DNA of 64,000 nucleotides, from positions 204,188 to 268,187 of the forward strand of contig ONLY01000003.1 of assembly GCA_900318775.1 (NCBI GenBank), written 5' to 3'. The position numbers and the translations under genes were made by a program. The DNA comes from an uncultured Prevotellaceae bacterium. GTDB taxonomy: Bacteria > Bacteroidota > Bacteroidia > Bacteroidales > Bacteroidaceae. Under the pieces are notes generated by a model that was given only the letters and a program-made list of their open reading frames with translations, was not told the DNA's origin and did not search any database. Positions 1-8,049 of the stretch are shown here, piece by piece; position 1 is the first letter of the stretch, and each line of letters starts with the position of its first letter.

Positions 1-1
1 C

Positions 2-649
2 AACACTACTATCGTAGGTGGTAAGGGTGATAAGCAGAACATTCAAGACCGTGTAAACCAGATTAAGAACGAGATAAAGAACACTACTTCTGACTACGAC
101 AAGGAGAAGTTGCAGGAGCGTCTTGCTAAGCTTTCTGGTGGTGTAGCTGTGCTTTATGTAGGTGCTGCATCAGAGGTAGAGATGAAGGAGAAGAAGGACC
201 GCGTAGATGACGCTCTCTGTGCTACTCGTGCTGCTATCGAAGAAGGTATCGTTCCTGGTGGTGGCGTAGCTCTTATCCGTTCTATTGAAAGCCTTGAGAA
301 CCTCGAAGGTGACAACGCTGATGAGACTACTGGTATCAACATTGTGAAGCGTGCTATTGAAGAGCCTCTCCGTCAGATTGTGGAGAATGCAGGTCTTGAA
401 GGCTCTGTAGTGGTAGAGAAAGTTCGCAACCAGAAGGGCGACTTCGGTTACAATGCTCGTAAGGACACTTATGAGAACCTTCGTGAGTCTGGTATTATTG
501 ACCCAGCTAAGGTTTGCCGTGTAGCCCTTGAGAACGCAGCTTCTATCGCTGGCATGTTCCTTACTACAGAATGTGTCATCTGCGACGCTAAGGAGGACAA
601 GCCTGAAATGCCAATGGGCGGTGCTCCAGGCATGGGTGGCATGATGTAA
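2..649 (+). CDS. groEL: Chaperonin GroEL, C-terminal part
   Basis: This is the last 215 residues of the 60-kDa chaperonin, which folds client proteins in an ATP-driven double ring in the cytoplasm. The reading frame is open from base 2, so the gene starts before the window. Visible hallmarks are VGGKGDK at the left edge, the [21 protein letters not shown] stretch (apical to equatorial return), the GYNA motif and the Gly-Met-rich tail ending [10 protein letters not shown]. The codons are strongly biased to T- and C-ending forms, as expected for a highly expressed gene. A strong hairpin with a T run follows 50 bases after the stop. groES would be expected just before the window. Identification is certain; only the N-terminal two thirds are missing. 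Confidence 0.98.
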   Translation, partial: NTTIVGGKGDKQNIQDRVNQIKNEIKNTTSDYDKEKLQERLAKLSGGVAVLYVGAASEVEMKEKKDRVDDALCATRAAIEEGIVPGGGVALIRSIESLENLEGDNADETTGINIVKRAIEEPLRQIVENAGLEGSVVVEKVRNQKGDFGYNARKDTYENLRESGIIDPAKVCRVALENAASIAGMFLTTECVICDAKEDKPEMPMGGAPGMGGMM

Positions 650-700
650 TCAACTTATGCACTTCGCTTGGTGAAGACTACCATACGAGGATATACAATA

Positions 701-748
701 AAGAAAGGCTCCAGTACCAAACGTGCTGGAGCCTTTCTTATTGTTTTT
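701..748 (+). terminator. Rho-independent terminator after groEL
   Basis: A perfect 14-bp stem (AAGAAAGGCTCCAG paired with its complement at 726-739) with an 11-base loop is followed by a T-rich run at 739-748. It lies between groEL and the oppositely oriented DUF4861 gene. Confidence 0.9.
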
Positions 749-803
749 TCTTTTAAATATCTTTTTGTGTGTTATTAAAAATGCTTCAACGATGTGTTGC
801 TTC

Positions 804-2039
804 TTATAATTTAACCTTTAATGGTTGTCTCACCCACTGAGCTGCCTTGTTCAAGTATGCTTCCCAATCAGTAAGAGAATTGAGGTTTGTATTAGGGTTT
901 TTATCCCATCCTGAACCGAAATAATAAGTATATGTAGTATTGGGCTTATAGAGCATGGAAGCTAAGATGTGGCCTGCGGCAATGCCGTTCTCTCGTTGCT
1001 GGTAAGACATTGAAATGGACTTTTCCGGAAACAGAAGTCCAATGTATATTTTCCCCATCTGCTTTGATAGTTCGTTTCTGTATTTTTCGTTATAGACAGA
1101 AGCATCACCAAGGTCTTCGTACCCTAAGTAGCCATTCTCGTTGGAAATGATGTAAGCTGATGGATTGCTCTTGTGCACAACGGTGCCTGCAACCATATTA
1201 TAAGGTTTAGTAAGGCCTCTATAAGAGATTGCTACACGATTGAAGTGGCTTCCTGCATCAAGTGAGATGATGCGTGTCTCCACGATTTTCTCCCCATTGA
1301 AGTTCTGTTCAGGATAGGTGAATCGAACTGTGAAACGTAGAGGACCTTGATCAAGTATTTCGAATGTTTTATAACACTTTGGCATGAATAGAGAACCATC
1401 TTCATTGAGAAGTGCATTAGCTCCGCCGCCCAGCGTAGGACCTACTGTATAGCAGTCCATACCTTTTCCGTGATCAATATGATAGCAGAACGCATTATAC
1501 ACTTGGTCTGCCAAGTCATGATAGCCTCTGTCGTGCAGTTGCTTGCTCACAGAGCGCATCTCTTGATTCTGTTCAGAGGCATACCAATAGTCGAGCATCA
1601 AGTCTGATGTGCTTTTATTGAAGAGATCATATCCTACAGCTCCACCATGTCCATATACACGGTAAGCTACGCAATCGTTCTCCCAGCCAAATTCATCCTG
1701 ACGTTCGATGAAGAGTCGTCCTTTAACTCGTGTTTCATATTGTTTCGGTGTGCCTTGCTGCGCATAGTACACAGACTTTCCTTTACTGCCTACTCCTGCT
1801 TGGAAGATAAGTTTGCCGTCATATGTAATTTGTGAAGGAATTTCCTTGCCGTCTGCATCTATCACTACTATTCCATTATCTTGTATGCCTGTTTTCTTTT
1901 TCAACGTAGTGATATCCACCTCCACCATTTCCATGCGAGCTCCATGAATGGGGTTTGACACAGTAATCTTTACTTTCTCGGCTGCTTGCAAAGCCATAGC
2001 TGTGATGGCTGCCAGACACAATAAAAAGGTTTGTTTCAT
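804..2039 (-). CDS. Secreted DUF4861 family protein
   Basis: A 411-residue protein with an N-terminal signal peptide (MKQTFLLCLAAITAMALQA). The ATG at 2039 is preferred over an in-frame ATG 39 bases upstream because the signal peptide begins there and the promoter -7 box lies at 2065-2072, too close for the longer form. The body resembles the DUF4861 family: a beta-rich N-terminal part, then Gly-, Tyr- and Trp-rich segments including GHGGAVGYDLFN and VGPTLGGGANAL. DUF4861 proteins are frequent in pectin and other polysaccharide utilisation regions of Bacteroidota, so a periplasmic or surface role in glycan breakdown is likely, but no catalytic residues can be assigned here. It is monocistronic and convergent with groEL. 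Family call fairly sure, function unknown. Confidence 0.8.
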   Translation of the reverse strand: MKQTFLLCLAAITAMALQAAEKVKITVSNPIHGARMEMVEVDITTLKKKTGIQDNGIVVIDADGKEIPSQITYDGKLIFQAGVGSKGKSVYYAQQGTPKQYETRVKGRLFIERQDEFGWENDCVAYRVYGHGGAVGYDLFNKSTSDLMLDYWYASEQNQEMRSVSKQLHDRGYHDLADQVYNAFCYHIDHGKGMDCYTVGPTLGGGANALLNEDGSLFMPKCYKTFEILDQGPLRFTVRFTYPEQNFNGEKIVETRIISLDAGSHFNRVAISYRGLTKPYNMVAGTVVHKSNPSAYIISNENGYLGYEDLGDASVYNEKYRNELSKQMGKIYIGLLFPEKSISMSYQQRENGIAAGHILASMLYKPNTTYTYYFGSGWDKNPNTNLNSLTDWEAYLNKAAQWVRQPLKVKL

Positions 2040-2064
2040 ATTAGTTGTAGTTAGTATTTTGTTG

Positions 2065-2095
2065 CAAAGATAGTGCAAGCTGTGGGAAGTACAAA
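2065..2095 (-). promoter_or_regulatory. Promoter of the DUF4861 gene
   Basis: On the minus strand TTTG (2095-2092), 19 bases, then TATCTTTG (2072-2065), matching the Bacteroidota -33/-7 consensus. The start codon is 26 bases downstream of the -7 box. Confidence 0.8.
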
Positions 2096-2290
2096 GTGAA
2101 GCCTGCTTTATTTTATAATTCTAAGGTGCATCAAGTTACTGAGCAAGTCATGATCCACCTTCACTTCTGTTGATTGTCTAATAGCGCCAATGTGTAGTGA
2201 ATCTTCTTAGAAACGTTTCTGTCAACGTTGCAAATCAGAGCACGATAGTATAAAAGAGTAGATTTGTTCGTTCGTTTTTAGTTTTTTCTC

Positions 2291-2298
2291 TACATTTG
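2291..2298 (+). promoter_or_regulatory. Putative -7 box for the FHA-like gene
   Basis: TACATTTG fits TAnnTTTG and lies 31 bases before the ATG at 2330. The -33 element is imperfect: TTCG at 2267-2270 gives N20, while an exact TTTG at 2263-2266 gives N24. Confidence 0.55.
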
Positions 2299-2329
2299 TG
2301 CGCCATAATATAGAAAAGAACATAAGCAC

Positions 2330-2758
2330 ATGAAAACCTATTTGGAAATAGATGGAAAGCACATCAACTTGGAAGCCAATCTTTCAAGGGCACGTACCAT
2401 TATCACATTAGGAAAACTTTCTGATGAGGCATATAATGTGATTGCTTTAGAGGACAGCACCATTGACCTGTTCCAGTGCCAGTTCACACGCTCTGCTGAT
2501 GAGGGGTGGAAAGTGCATAATGGGCAATGGAGAACGGAATGTCCTAAAGGTATCCGTTCGCGTCTTCAGCATGCTTGTTCCTTTTGCATGGGATGTTGTG
2601 TGAATGTCCGTCCTGCACATCCCATTTATGATTGGCGCATGCCTGAGACTGGCACATTATTGAATGGCAATAATCTCACCAATGAAGGGACAGCGCTAAA
2701 GGATGGTGATGTGATTAGCGCAGGAAGTGTAACTGTCAAAGTATTGATAGAAGAGTAA
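2330..2758 (+). CDS. Small FHA-like protein with a cysteine cluster
   Basis: A 142-residue cytoplasmic protein without signal peptide. Residues about 22-62 (RTIITLGKL, then EDSTIDLFQCQFTR, then GWKVHNGQWR) and 107-137 (TGTLLNGNNL, ALKDGDVISAG) match the order of a forkhead-associated fold: strand, D-x-S/T-I-D turn, W-x-V-x-N-G, N-G-x-x-L, L-x-D-G-D-x-I. FHA domains bind phosphothreonine peptides. The canonical Ser-Arg-x-His loop is not conserved, and residues 71-90 form an insertion with six cysteines counting C50 and C71, four of them packed in CSFCMGCC. That could bind a metal or Fe-S cluster. It stands alone between oppositely directed genes with its own promoter. FHA assignment is by pattern and moderately sure; the role is unknown. 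Confidence 0.6.
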   Translation: MKTYLEIDGKHINLEANLSRARTIITLGKLSDEAYNVIALEDSTIDLFQCQFTRSADEGWKVHNGQWRTECPKGIRSRLQHACSFCMGCCVNVRPAHPIYDWRMPETGTLLNGNNLTNEGTALKDGDVISAGSVTVKVLIEE

Positions 2759-2772
2759 ATAAAATGAGCTCT

Positions 2773-3441
2773 TTACAGGTGTTCAAAGAGTTCATCAGGC
2801 TTGTCTATGATGGTTTCAGCTCCTTGTTCTATTAGATAATCTTTATCACGGAATCCCCAGCTGACAGCAATGCAGGGAATAGCTGAGTTTTTAGCCGTCT
2901 GAAGGTCCACTTCGCTGTCTCCAATGTAAATACACTCAGATTTATGTATCTCTGTGCCATGCAGCAGTGAAAGTTGCTGGATAGCTTCGTTTATCATGTC
3001 GGGTGCAGGCTTTCGCTTAATCGCTGGTTTCTCTCCAATTGCCACATCAATGGTGTCGCCAAAGAATGCCTTGTGCAGGTCTTTCACAGCAAGGTCGAGC
3101 TTGTTGCTCACAATAGCGGTGAAAAATCCTTTATTCTTGCATTTCTCCAGCACTTCATTAATGCCTTTATAGGGTGCGGTCTTGTCCATGGAGTGTGCTA
3201 CGTAGTAGGCACGGAAGGTAGAAAACACACGTTCCTTCAGCGCTTCGTCAGCGTCAGGATTGGAATACATTACACTTTTGTTGATCAGGTTTCTGATGCC
3301 GTTGCCAAGAAAACGTCGTGTATCCTGCTTATCGTTAGGTTTCAGTCCTGCTTCTTTCAGGGCATACGATACGCTGTCGTGTAAATCATCAAGTGTGTTC
3401 ATGAGCGTACCATCGAGGTCAAAGATGAGAGTCGTTATCAT
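2773..3441 (-). CDS. HAD-superfamily hydrolase, phosphoglycolate phosphatase type
   Basis: A 222-residue cytoplasmic phosphatase. Motif I is IFDLDGTL with nucleophile D8 and acid D10; a helical cap follows (about residues 17-85); motif II is AIVSNK, the motif III lysine lies in the KRKPAPD segment, and motif IV is GDSEVD. These are the hallmarks of the Gph/PGMB branch that dephosphorylates small phosphometabolites such as 2-phosphoglycolate. Its start overlaps the stop of the upstream panE-like gene by four bases (ATGA), so the two are translationally coupled. Substrate cannot be fixed from sequence. Confidence 0.85.
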   Translation of the reverse strand: MITTLIFDLDGTLMNTLDDLHDSVSYALKEAGLKPNDKQDTRRFLGNGIRNLINKSVMYSNPDADEALKERVFSTFRAYYVAHSMDKTAPYKGINEVLEKCKNKGFFTAIVSNKLDLAVKDLHKAFFGDTIDVAIGEKPAIKRKPAPDMINEAIQQLSLLHGTEIHKSECIYIGDSEVDLQTAKNSAIPCIAVSWGFRDKDYLIEQGAETIIDKPDELFEHL

Positions 3442-4349
3442 TTGCGTGTTTCCTCCAAAAACTTCAATATAGCTTCCAGCATCTCCAGCTTCTTCATCGA
3501 GTATCCAGCTTTTCTTGCAATCTCGATGGGTTTAGTGTAGAGATAGTAAATCTCCATAGGCCTCTTGAAGTCATAGTCGAGTTTCATGCTGGTTGAGTAA
3601 GGCGCCATGTGCAATGTGTTGTAGATGATATTGTCAGCATAAGCTTCATCAATATCTTTTACGCCACAGGCATGTGCCGCTTCTATTACTTCCATCATTT
3701 GGTCCTTGATCAGTTGCTTGGTGCTTGGATTTTTCAGGAGTGCGTTCGTATGAGTGTTAAGCGCTACTGTCATGCCGTTGAAAGTCATGTTAAATAGCGC
3801 TTTTTTCCAGCGTGCTTCATGATATTCCATTTCATTGGCATTCACTCCAGCCTCACGGAAGTCGCCAATCATCGCATTCACCTTTTCCTGCTGCTTGCAC
3901 GAATAGTTGCCTATATTGATATCGCCATAACGTTGATGGTTCACCTTGCCAGGCTCAGTCTTTGTGCAGCAGATGATGGCAATTCCAGCAGCCAGCTGTG
4001 TTGTTGGGAACATCTTCTGCACGTCTTCTTCAACACCTATTCCGTTTTGGAGAAGCACTACAAGGGTGTCTTCTTTCAGCAGTGGGGGCAACAACTCTTT
4101 CAAGAGGTAGTTGTTCACTGTTTTCAGCGCCACCAGCACGACATCACACTTGGGCATATCAGTAGTGTTTCTATAGGCATTCACATGAGTCAAATGAAAG
4201 TTTCCATCGCATGAATCCACTTGCAATCCATGCTCCTTCACATCATCATAATCGCTATGGAAAAGGAAATGCACTTCCTTGCCCGTCTGTATCAACTTGG
4301 ATCCGTAGTAGCCGCCAATGGCTCCTGTTCCAATCACTCCATATCTCAT
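3438..4349 (-). CDS. panE: 2-dehydropantoate 2-reductase
   Basis: A 303-residue NADPH-dependent ketopantoate reductase of the ApbA/PanE family, the step that makes pantoate for coenzyme A. The N-terminal Rossmann motif is GVIGTGAIGGYYG (residues 4-16); VLVALKT and LQNGIGVEE follow in the positions usual for the family, and the helical C-terminal half includes the RWKKALFNMTFNG segment carrying the catalytic lysine and NxxxN. Length is normal. It sits between the cytidylate-kinase-like gene (12 bases upstream) and the HAD gene (4-base overlap). Homologues in Bacteroidota are sometimes broader ketoacid reductases, so the specific substrate is the main uncertainty. Confidence 0.88.
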   Translation of the reverse strand: MRYGVIGTGAIGGYYGSKLIQTGKEVHFLFHSDYDDVKEHGLQVDSCDGNFHLTHVNAYRNTTDMPKCDVVLVALKTVNNYLLKELLPPLLKEDTLVVLLQNGIGVEEDVQKMFPTTQLAAGIAIICCTKTEPGKVNHQRYGDINIGNYSCKQQEKVNAMIGDFREAGVNANEMEYHEARWKKALFNMTFNGMTVALNTHTNALLKNPSTKQLIKDQMMEVIEAAHACGVKDIDEAYADNIIYNTLHMAPYSTSMKLDYDFKRPMEIYYLYTKPIEIARKAGYSMKKLEMLEAILKFLEETRK

Positions 4350-4361
4350 GAATATGTGTGT

Positions 4362-5006
4362 TTATCCTAAATGAAACCTTTTCTGGATGATATGAGCTAA
4401 GAATTGGGCTACATGATCTGTGGGTATATGGGTCACGTTGAGAACCAGATCATAATTGCGGGCATCATAGCGTGAGCATCCCGCAAATGTCTTGGTGTAG
4501 ATTTCGCGTGTCTTGTCAATCTTATCCACCACAGCTTCAGCCTCTTCCTTCGTCAGTTGCTGCTTTTGCATGATGCGCTCCACACGAGCCTCTTTATTGG
4601 CAATGATGAGCACTTTCATGACATGAGGTTCATTGCGGAAAATGTGGAAACTGGAACGTCCCACCATGATGCATGACTCTTCTTGGGCAGCCTCTTTCAG
4701 AATGGCAGATTCGGCATTATACACCTTTTGTGAAGTAATCTCTTCTTCCTGTTCAATTCTATCCGTAGTGTCAACCATTGAGCCGAATTGTCTGTAGAAA
4801 TGGCAGAATTCATCCCACCAACTCCGTTTGCTTGCCTTGATTTGCTCCAATTCCACCTCTGTGAGGTTATATTTCTTCTCGATACTCTTCAGAGCCAGTT
4901 TACTATAAACGGAAATGTCGAGTATATCGCCCAACTTGCGTGCAATCTCACCACCACCGGAACCACATTCACGGTTAATGGTAATGATAAATTTTGTATG
5001 CTCCAT
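4362..5006 (-). CDS. Cytidylate kinase-like protein
   Basis: A 214-residue protein of the cytidylate kinase-like family (Cytidylate_kin2). The N-terminal ITINRECGSGGGEIARKLG stretch is a P-loop variant: GSGGGEIA in place of GxxxxGK[ST]. Further on are IMVGRSSF (a second nucleoside-monophosphate-kinase-like strand), RVERIM and YDLVLN near the end. True CMP kinase is encoded elsewhere in such genomes, so this is not assigned as cmk. The family role is unclear; a nucleotide kinase activity is plausible. First gene of the operon with panE and the HAD phosphatase, with a well-formed promoter at 5048-5078. Confidence 0.82.
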   Translation of the reverse strand: MEHTKFIITINRECGSGGGEIARKLGDILDISVYSKLALKSIEKKYNLTEVELEQIKASKRSWWDEFCHFYRQFGSMVDTTDRIEQEEEITSQKVYNAESAILKEAAQEESCIMVGRSSFHIFRNEPHVMKVLIIANKEARVERIMQKQQLTKEEAEAVVDKIDKTREIYTKTFAGCSRYDARNYDLVLNVTHIPTDHVAQFLAHIIQKRFHLG

Positions 5007-5047
5007 GATGTTATTTATTTTTCAGTTTCTGGCTGTTTGTTATAGGA

Positions 5048-5078
5048 CAAAGGTAGCCAAAAGTTGTTGCCACTCAAA
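5048..5078 (-). promoter_or_regulatory. Promoter of the cytidylate-kinase-like/panE/HAD operon
   Basis: On the minus strand TTTG (5078-5075), 19 bases, TACCTTTG (5055-5048). The first start codon is at 5006. Confidence 0.82.
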
Positions 5079-5216
5079 ACCAACAGCGTTAATCTATGTT
5101 AAATTCATTCTGCTCAAACTCCCCCACCTTCCCAATTCTCGTCTTTTGGTAACCATGTAGTCTGCACATTCATAAAGTTTTTCAGGAAATAGGTAGGGAG
5201 ATACAAGAAGTTTTTG

Positions 5217-5224
5217 TACTTTTG
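5217..5224 (+). promoter_or_regulatory. Putative -7 box upstream of the Dabb gene
   Basis: TACTTTTG matches TAnnTTTG 36 bases before the ATG at 5261. No convincing -33 TTTG is found at N19-21. Confidence 0.5.
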
Positions 5225-5260
5225 CCAGCGATGTAAAGAAGAATAAAAATTATATCCATT

Positions 5261-5566
5261 ATGGTCAAACACATTATCCTCTGGACATTGAATCCAGAAC
5301 TCTCGGAGGGAGAGAAACAACAGGTGAAACAAGGTATCAAGGAAGGTCTTGAAGGACTGGTGGGCAAGGTGCCTGGACTCATCGACGCGAAAGTGAACAT
5401 CGACGGCAGGTTGGCTTCGTCCAATGCTGACGTGATGCTGGACAGCACCCTCGAATCGGAAGAGGCGCTCAAGGGGTATGCCGTGCATCCCGAACATGTG
5501 GCTGTGGCAAACGGAAAGGTGCGTCCCTACACGGTGCAGCGCAGTTGCCTCGACTTTGAGATTTAA
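5261..5566 (+). CDS. Dabb (stress-responsive A/B barrel) family protein
   Basis: A 101-residue single-domain protein. It opens with MVKHIILWTL, the usual first strand of dimeric alpha/beta-barrel (Dabb) proteins, and has LKGYAVHPEHV, the conserved helix-turn with Y-x-x-H-P-x-H. Dabb proteins are small cytoplasmic dimers; some act on polyketide or phenolic substrates, most are uncharacterised. The GH43 gene begins 21 bases after its stop, so they probably share a transcript, yet a functional link between the two is not evident. Confidence 0.85.
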   Translation: MVKHIILWTLNPELSEGEKQQVKQGIKEGLEGLVGKVPGLIDAKVNIDGRLASSNADVMLDSTLESEEALKGYAVHPEHVAVANGKVRPYTVQRSCLDFEI

Positions 5567-5587
5567 CCCCCTCATTACAACTTTAAT

Positions 5588-6724
5588 ATGAATACAACAC
5601 GATGGATGAAGAGCCTTGCCTTGTGCTGCATCGCTCTGGTTTCATCCGCACAAACACAAGCACAGGAACATGTGAATGGTCAGCTCTGGATGGACACCGA
5701 GGGCAACCACATCAATGCCCATGGTGGCAACATCATTCAGTATGGTGACACCTACTATTGGTATGGAGAGAACCGTCCCTACCGAGGTTTCACCACCGAA
5801 GCAGGCGTAGGGGTCTATTCCTCGAAAGACTTGAAGACTTGGAAGAACGAAGGCATTGCCTTGGCGGTAAGTGAAGAAGCTGGGCACGATATTGAGCGTG
5901 GCTGCATCATGGAGCGCCCTAAGGTGCTCTACAACGCAAAAACGAACAAGTTTGTGATGCTCTTCCACCTTGAGCTGAAAGGACGAGGCTATGAAGCCGC
6001 TCGTGTGGCATTCGCTGTGAGCGATACGCCTACAGGTCCGTTCCGTTTCGTTCGCAGCACACGTGTGAACGCCAACAAATGGCCATTCGACATGAACAAG
6101 AAGGCTCAGAAGTTAGCTCAGCAGACCAATGCTGCCCAGTGGAAGGACTGGTGGAGTGCTGAATGGCGCAAAGAGGTAGAGAAGGGCATGTACTTGTGGC
6201 GTGACATGCAAGGCGGTCAAATGAGCCGTGACATGACACTCTATGTGGATAAAGATGGAAAAGCCTACCACATCACCTCCTCGCAGGAGAACCTGACGCT
6301 GTTGGTGAGCGAACTGACTGACGACTACCTGGACTTCACAGGCAAGTACAATATGGTGGCTCCTGGTGGTCAGAATGAGGCACCTTGCATCTTCCAGCAT
6401 GAAGGCACCTATTGGCTCATCTGTTCCGGTTGCACGGGGTGGGCGCCTAATGAGGCACGTATGTTCAGCGCTCCCAGCATCTGGGGCCCTTGGACACAGC
6501 ATCCTTCTCCTTTTGTAGGCGTAGCTACGGGCTACAGGGATATGCCAGCCAACAAGACGTTTGGTGCACAGGGCACATACATCTATGAAATGAATGGCAA
6601 GCCTATCTTTATGGCTGATATATGGAACGAGCGCCATCTCTCCAATAGCCTTCATCTTTGGCTGCCTATTGACTTTGATGGACAAGGCGTGCCTGTCATC
6701 CGTTGGGTGGATAAAGCTTTCTAA
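5588..6724 (+). CDS. Secreted glycoside hydrolase family 43 protein
   Basis: A 378-residue protein with a signal peptide cleaved near AQTQAQ (residues 20-26) and a single five-bladed propeller domain. The first blade reads INAHGGNIIQYGDTYYWYGE, the second SKDLKTWKNEG, then IERPKV-type (MERPKVLYN), and GQNEAPCIFQHEGTYWLICSG carries the probable general acid (E in NEAP). The AHGG opening with YYWYGE is typical of GH43 subfamilies 24/34, which include galactan-active exo-enzymes, rather than of arabinan- or xylan-active ones. The usual blade-one catalytic base Asp is absent, which is known for exo-beta-1,3-galactanases. A galactan or galactose-side-chain target is therefore the best guess. Likely co-transcribed with the Dabb gene; a strong terminator follows. 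Confidence 0.85.
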   Translation: MNTTRWMKSLALCCIALVSSAQTQAQEHVNGQLWMDTEGNHINAHGGNIIQYGDTYYWYGENRPYRGFTTEAGVGVYSSKDLKTWKNEGIALAVSEEAGHDIERGCIMERPKVLYNAKTNKFVMLFHLELKGRGYEAARVAFAVSDTPTGPFRFVRSTRVNANKWPFDMNKKAQKLAQQTNAAQWKDWWSAEWRKEVEKGMYLWRDMQGGQMSRDMTLYVDKDGKAYHITSSQENLTLLVSELTDDYLDFTGKYNMVAPGGQNEAPCIFQHEGTYWLICSGCTGWAPNEARMFSAPSIWGPWTQHPSPFVGVATGYRDMPANKTFGAQGTYIYEMNGKPIFMADIWNERHLSNSLHLWLPIDFDGQGVPVIRWVDKAF

Positions 6725-6756
6725 TAAGAAAACGGTAAAGCTATCTAAATATCTAA

Positions 6757-6800
6757 AGCAAACGGCCTTCGCAATCGTTGCGGAGGCCGTTTGCTGTTTT
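6757..6800. terminator. Bidirectional terminator between GH43 and YitT genes
   Basis: A perfect AGCAAACGGCCT.. stem (6757-6774 with 6778-6795) with T-rich flank TGTTTT on the plus side. It separates convergent genes and probably serves both; the YitT stop at 6799 lies just beside it. Confidence 0.85.
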
Positions 6801-8049
6801 ATTTCTTTTTCTTCTTGCTTTGCTCCAGATACTCGCGCAAAGCTTTCAGGCTTTCATGTTCGGTAATGTCGTATTCTGCTTGGTCGTAGTTGCCTTGTAC
6901 AAGAGTGACGGTTCCGTCCTTCGCCATGTAGAAGGCATCAAATCCAAAGAATTTCTTGATAAAGGAGACACGCTTGCGCGGCTCTTGGCCAAGAATGACA
7001 GAGTAAAACTCCTTGCGGGTGTCGCAGCCCACTTGAAGGAGGGAGCGCACATCGTAATAGTCACCAAGTACTTGTTGAGCAGTGTCTATCTTGGTGGTGT
7101 TGTTAGTGACGCACACCAGGATAGTGTTTTTCTTGTCCTTCTCACGGTTTTCCCTCACTTTGAACTTATCGAAACTTTCGCCCCACACACCGCTGGCATC
7201 CGTCATGGAGACGAAGGCATAGGGGTCAATGCGCTTGATGATGCGCTGCATGAGGGCTTGGTCACGGCGGCGAATGATGCTGACGATGACTTTGCGGTCT
7301 GTATGGGTGTACCAGCCCTCACCGTCAAGGATAGTCACGCCATGATGGGTCTCGATGATAGCGTCGGCAATAGCGTTAGGGTTGCGTGAGAAAATCATGA
7401 ACTGCACAGACTGCTGGCGGCGGCGCATCCAGTAATCGATAGTCGTAGAGCAGATGAACAGCATGACGAAACCGTAGATGACGCGGAACCAGTCGTGGAA
7501 GATGAAGTAGCATGAAGAGATGATAACTACATCGCACGACATGATGACTGAGCCGAGTGACATGTTCCGGTGCTTGTTCACGATGGCTGCAATGATGTCG
7601 GTACCTCCTGTCGAACCGTTGTTCTCAAAGCACAGTGCTACGCCAGAGCCACAGAGGATGGCTCCCAGCACACAGGCCATGAACGACTCTTCGCCGATGA
7701 ATTTGGGCAGCATCATGGCTCCAGTTTGATTAGGGTCAGGTATCTCGATGATACGCTGGAAGAGCCACAGCACAAAAGTCATGAAGAACACGGCATAGAT
7801 GGTCTTGAAGCAGAAGCGGATGCCAAGTTCCTTGATGGCAATGATGAGCAGGATGATGTTGACAATCACGTAAGTGACTTGCACCTCGATACCAGTAGCA
7901 TAATAGATGATAGAGGCTACACCAGCCACTCCGCCCGTTGTCAGGCTGTAGGGCAGCATGAACACTGTCACGCCCATAGCATAAAGGATTACGCCCACAG
8001 AGATGAGGGCATAATCCTTTAGTTCATGGAATATGTTTGACTTTGTCAT
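6799..8049 (-). CDS. YitT family membrane protein with DUF2179 domain
   Basis: A 416-residue protein. The first 195 residues hold five to six hydrophobic helices including [19 protein letters not shown] and the family motif [10 protein letters not shown]; a second Gly-rich loop [12 protein letters not shown] is the internal repeat of the YitT/DUF161 fold. A DUF2179 domain follows (about 225-290, [15 protein letters not shown]). About 100 further residues after it are longer than in typical YitT proteins. The ATG at 8049 is chosen because it overlaps the leuS stop as ATGA; a longer in-frame start would lie inside leuS. Function in the inner membrane is not established. Confidence 0.88.
   Translation of the reverse strand: MTKSNIFHELKDYALISVGVILYAMGVTVFMLPYSLTTGGVAGVASIIYYATGIEVQVTYVIVNIILLIIAIKELGIRFCFKTIYAVFFMTFVLWLFQRIIEIPDPNQTGAMMLPKFIGEESFMACVLGAILCGSGVALCFENNGSTGGTDIIAAIVNKHRNMSLGSVIMSCDVVIISSCYFIFHDWFRVIYGFVMLFICSTTIDYWMRRRQQSVQFMIFSRNPNAIADAIIETHHGVTILDGEGWYTHTDRKVIVSIIRRRDQALMQRIIKRIDPYAFVSMTDASGVWGESFDKFKVRENREKDKKNTILVCVTNNTTKIDTAQQVLGDYYDVRSLLQVGCDTRKEFYSVILGQEPRKRVSFIKKFFGFDAFYMAKDGTVTLVQGNYDQAEYDITEHESLKALREYLEQSKKKKK

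Noticed and set aside
4362..5006. Calling this gene cmk
   Set aside because: The P-loop and overall length fit the cytidylate-kinase-like family, not true CMP kinase.
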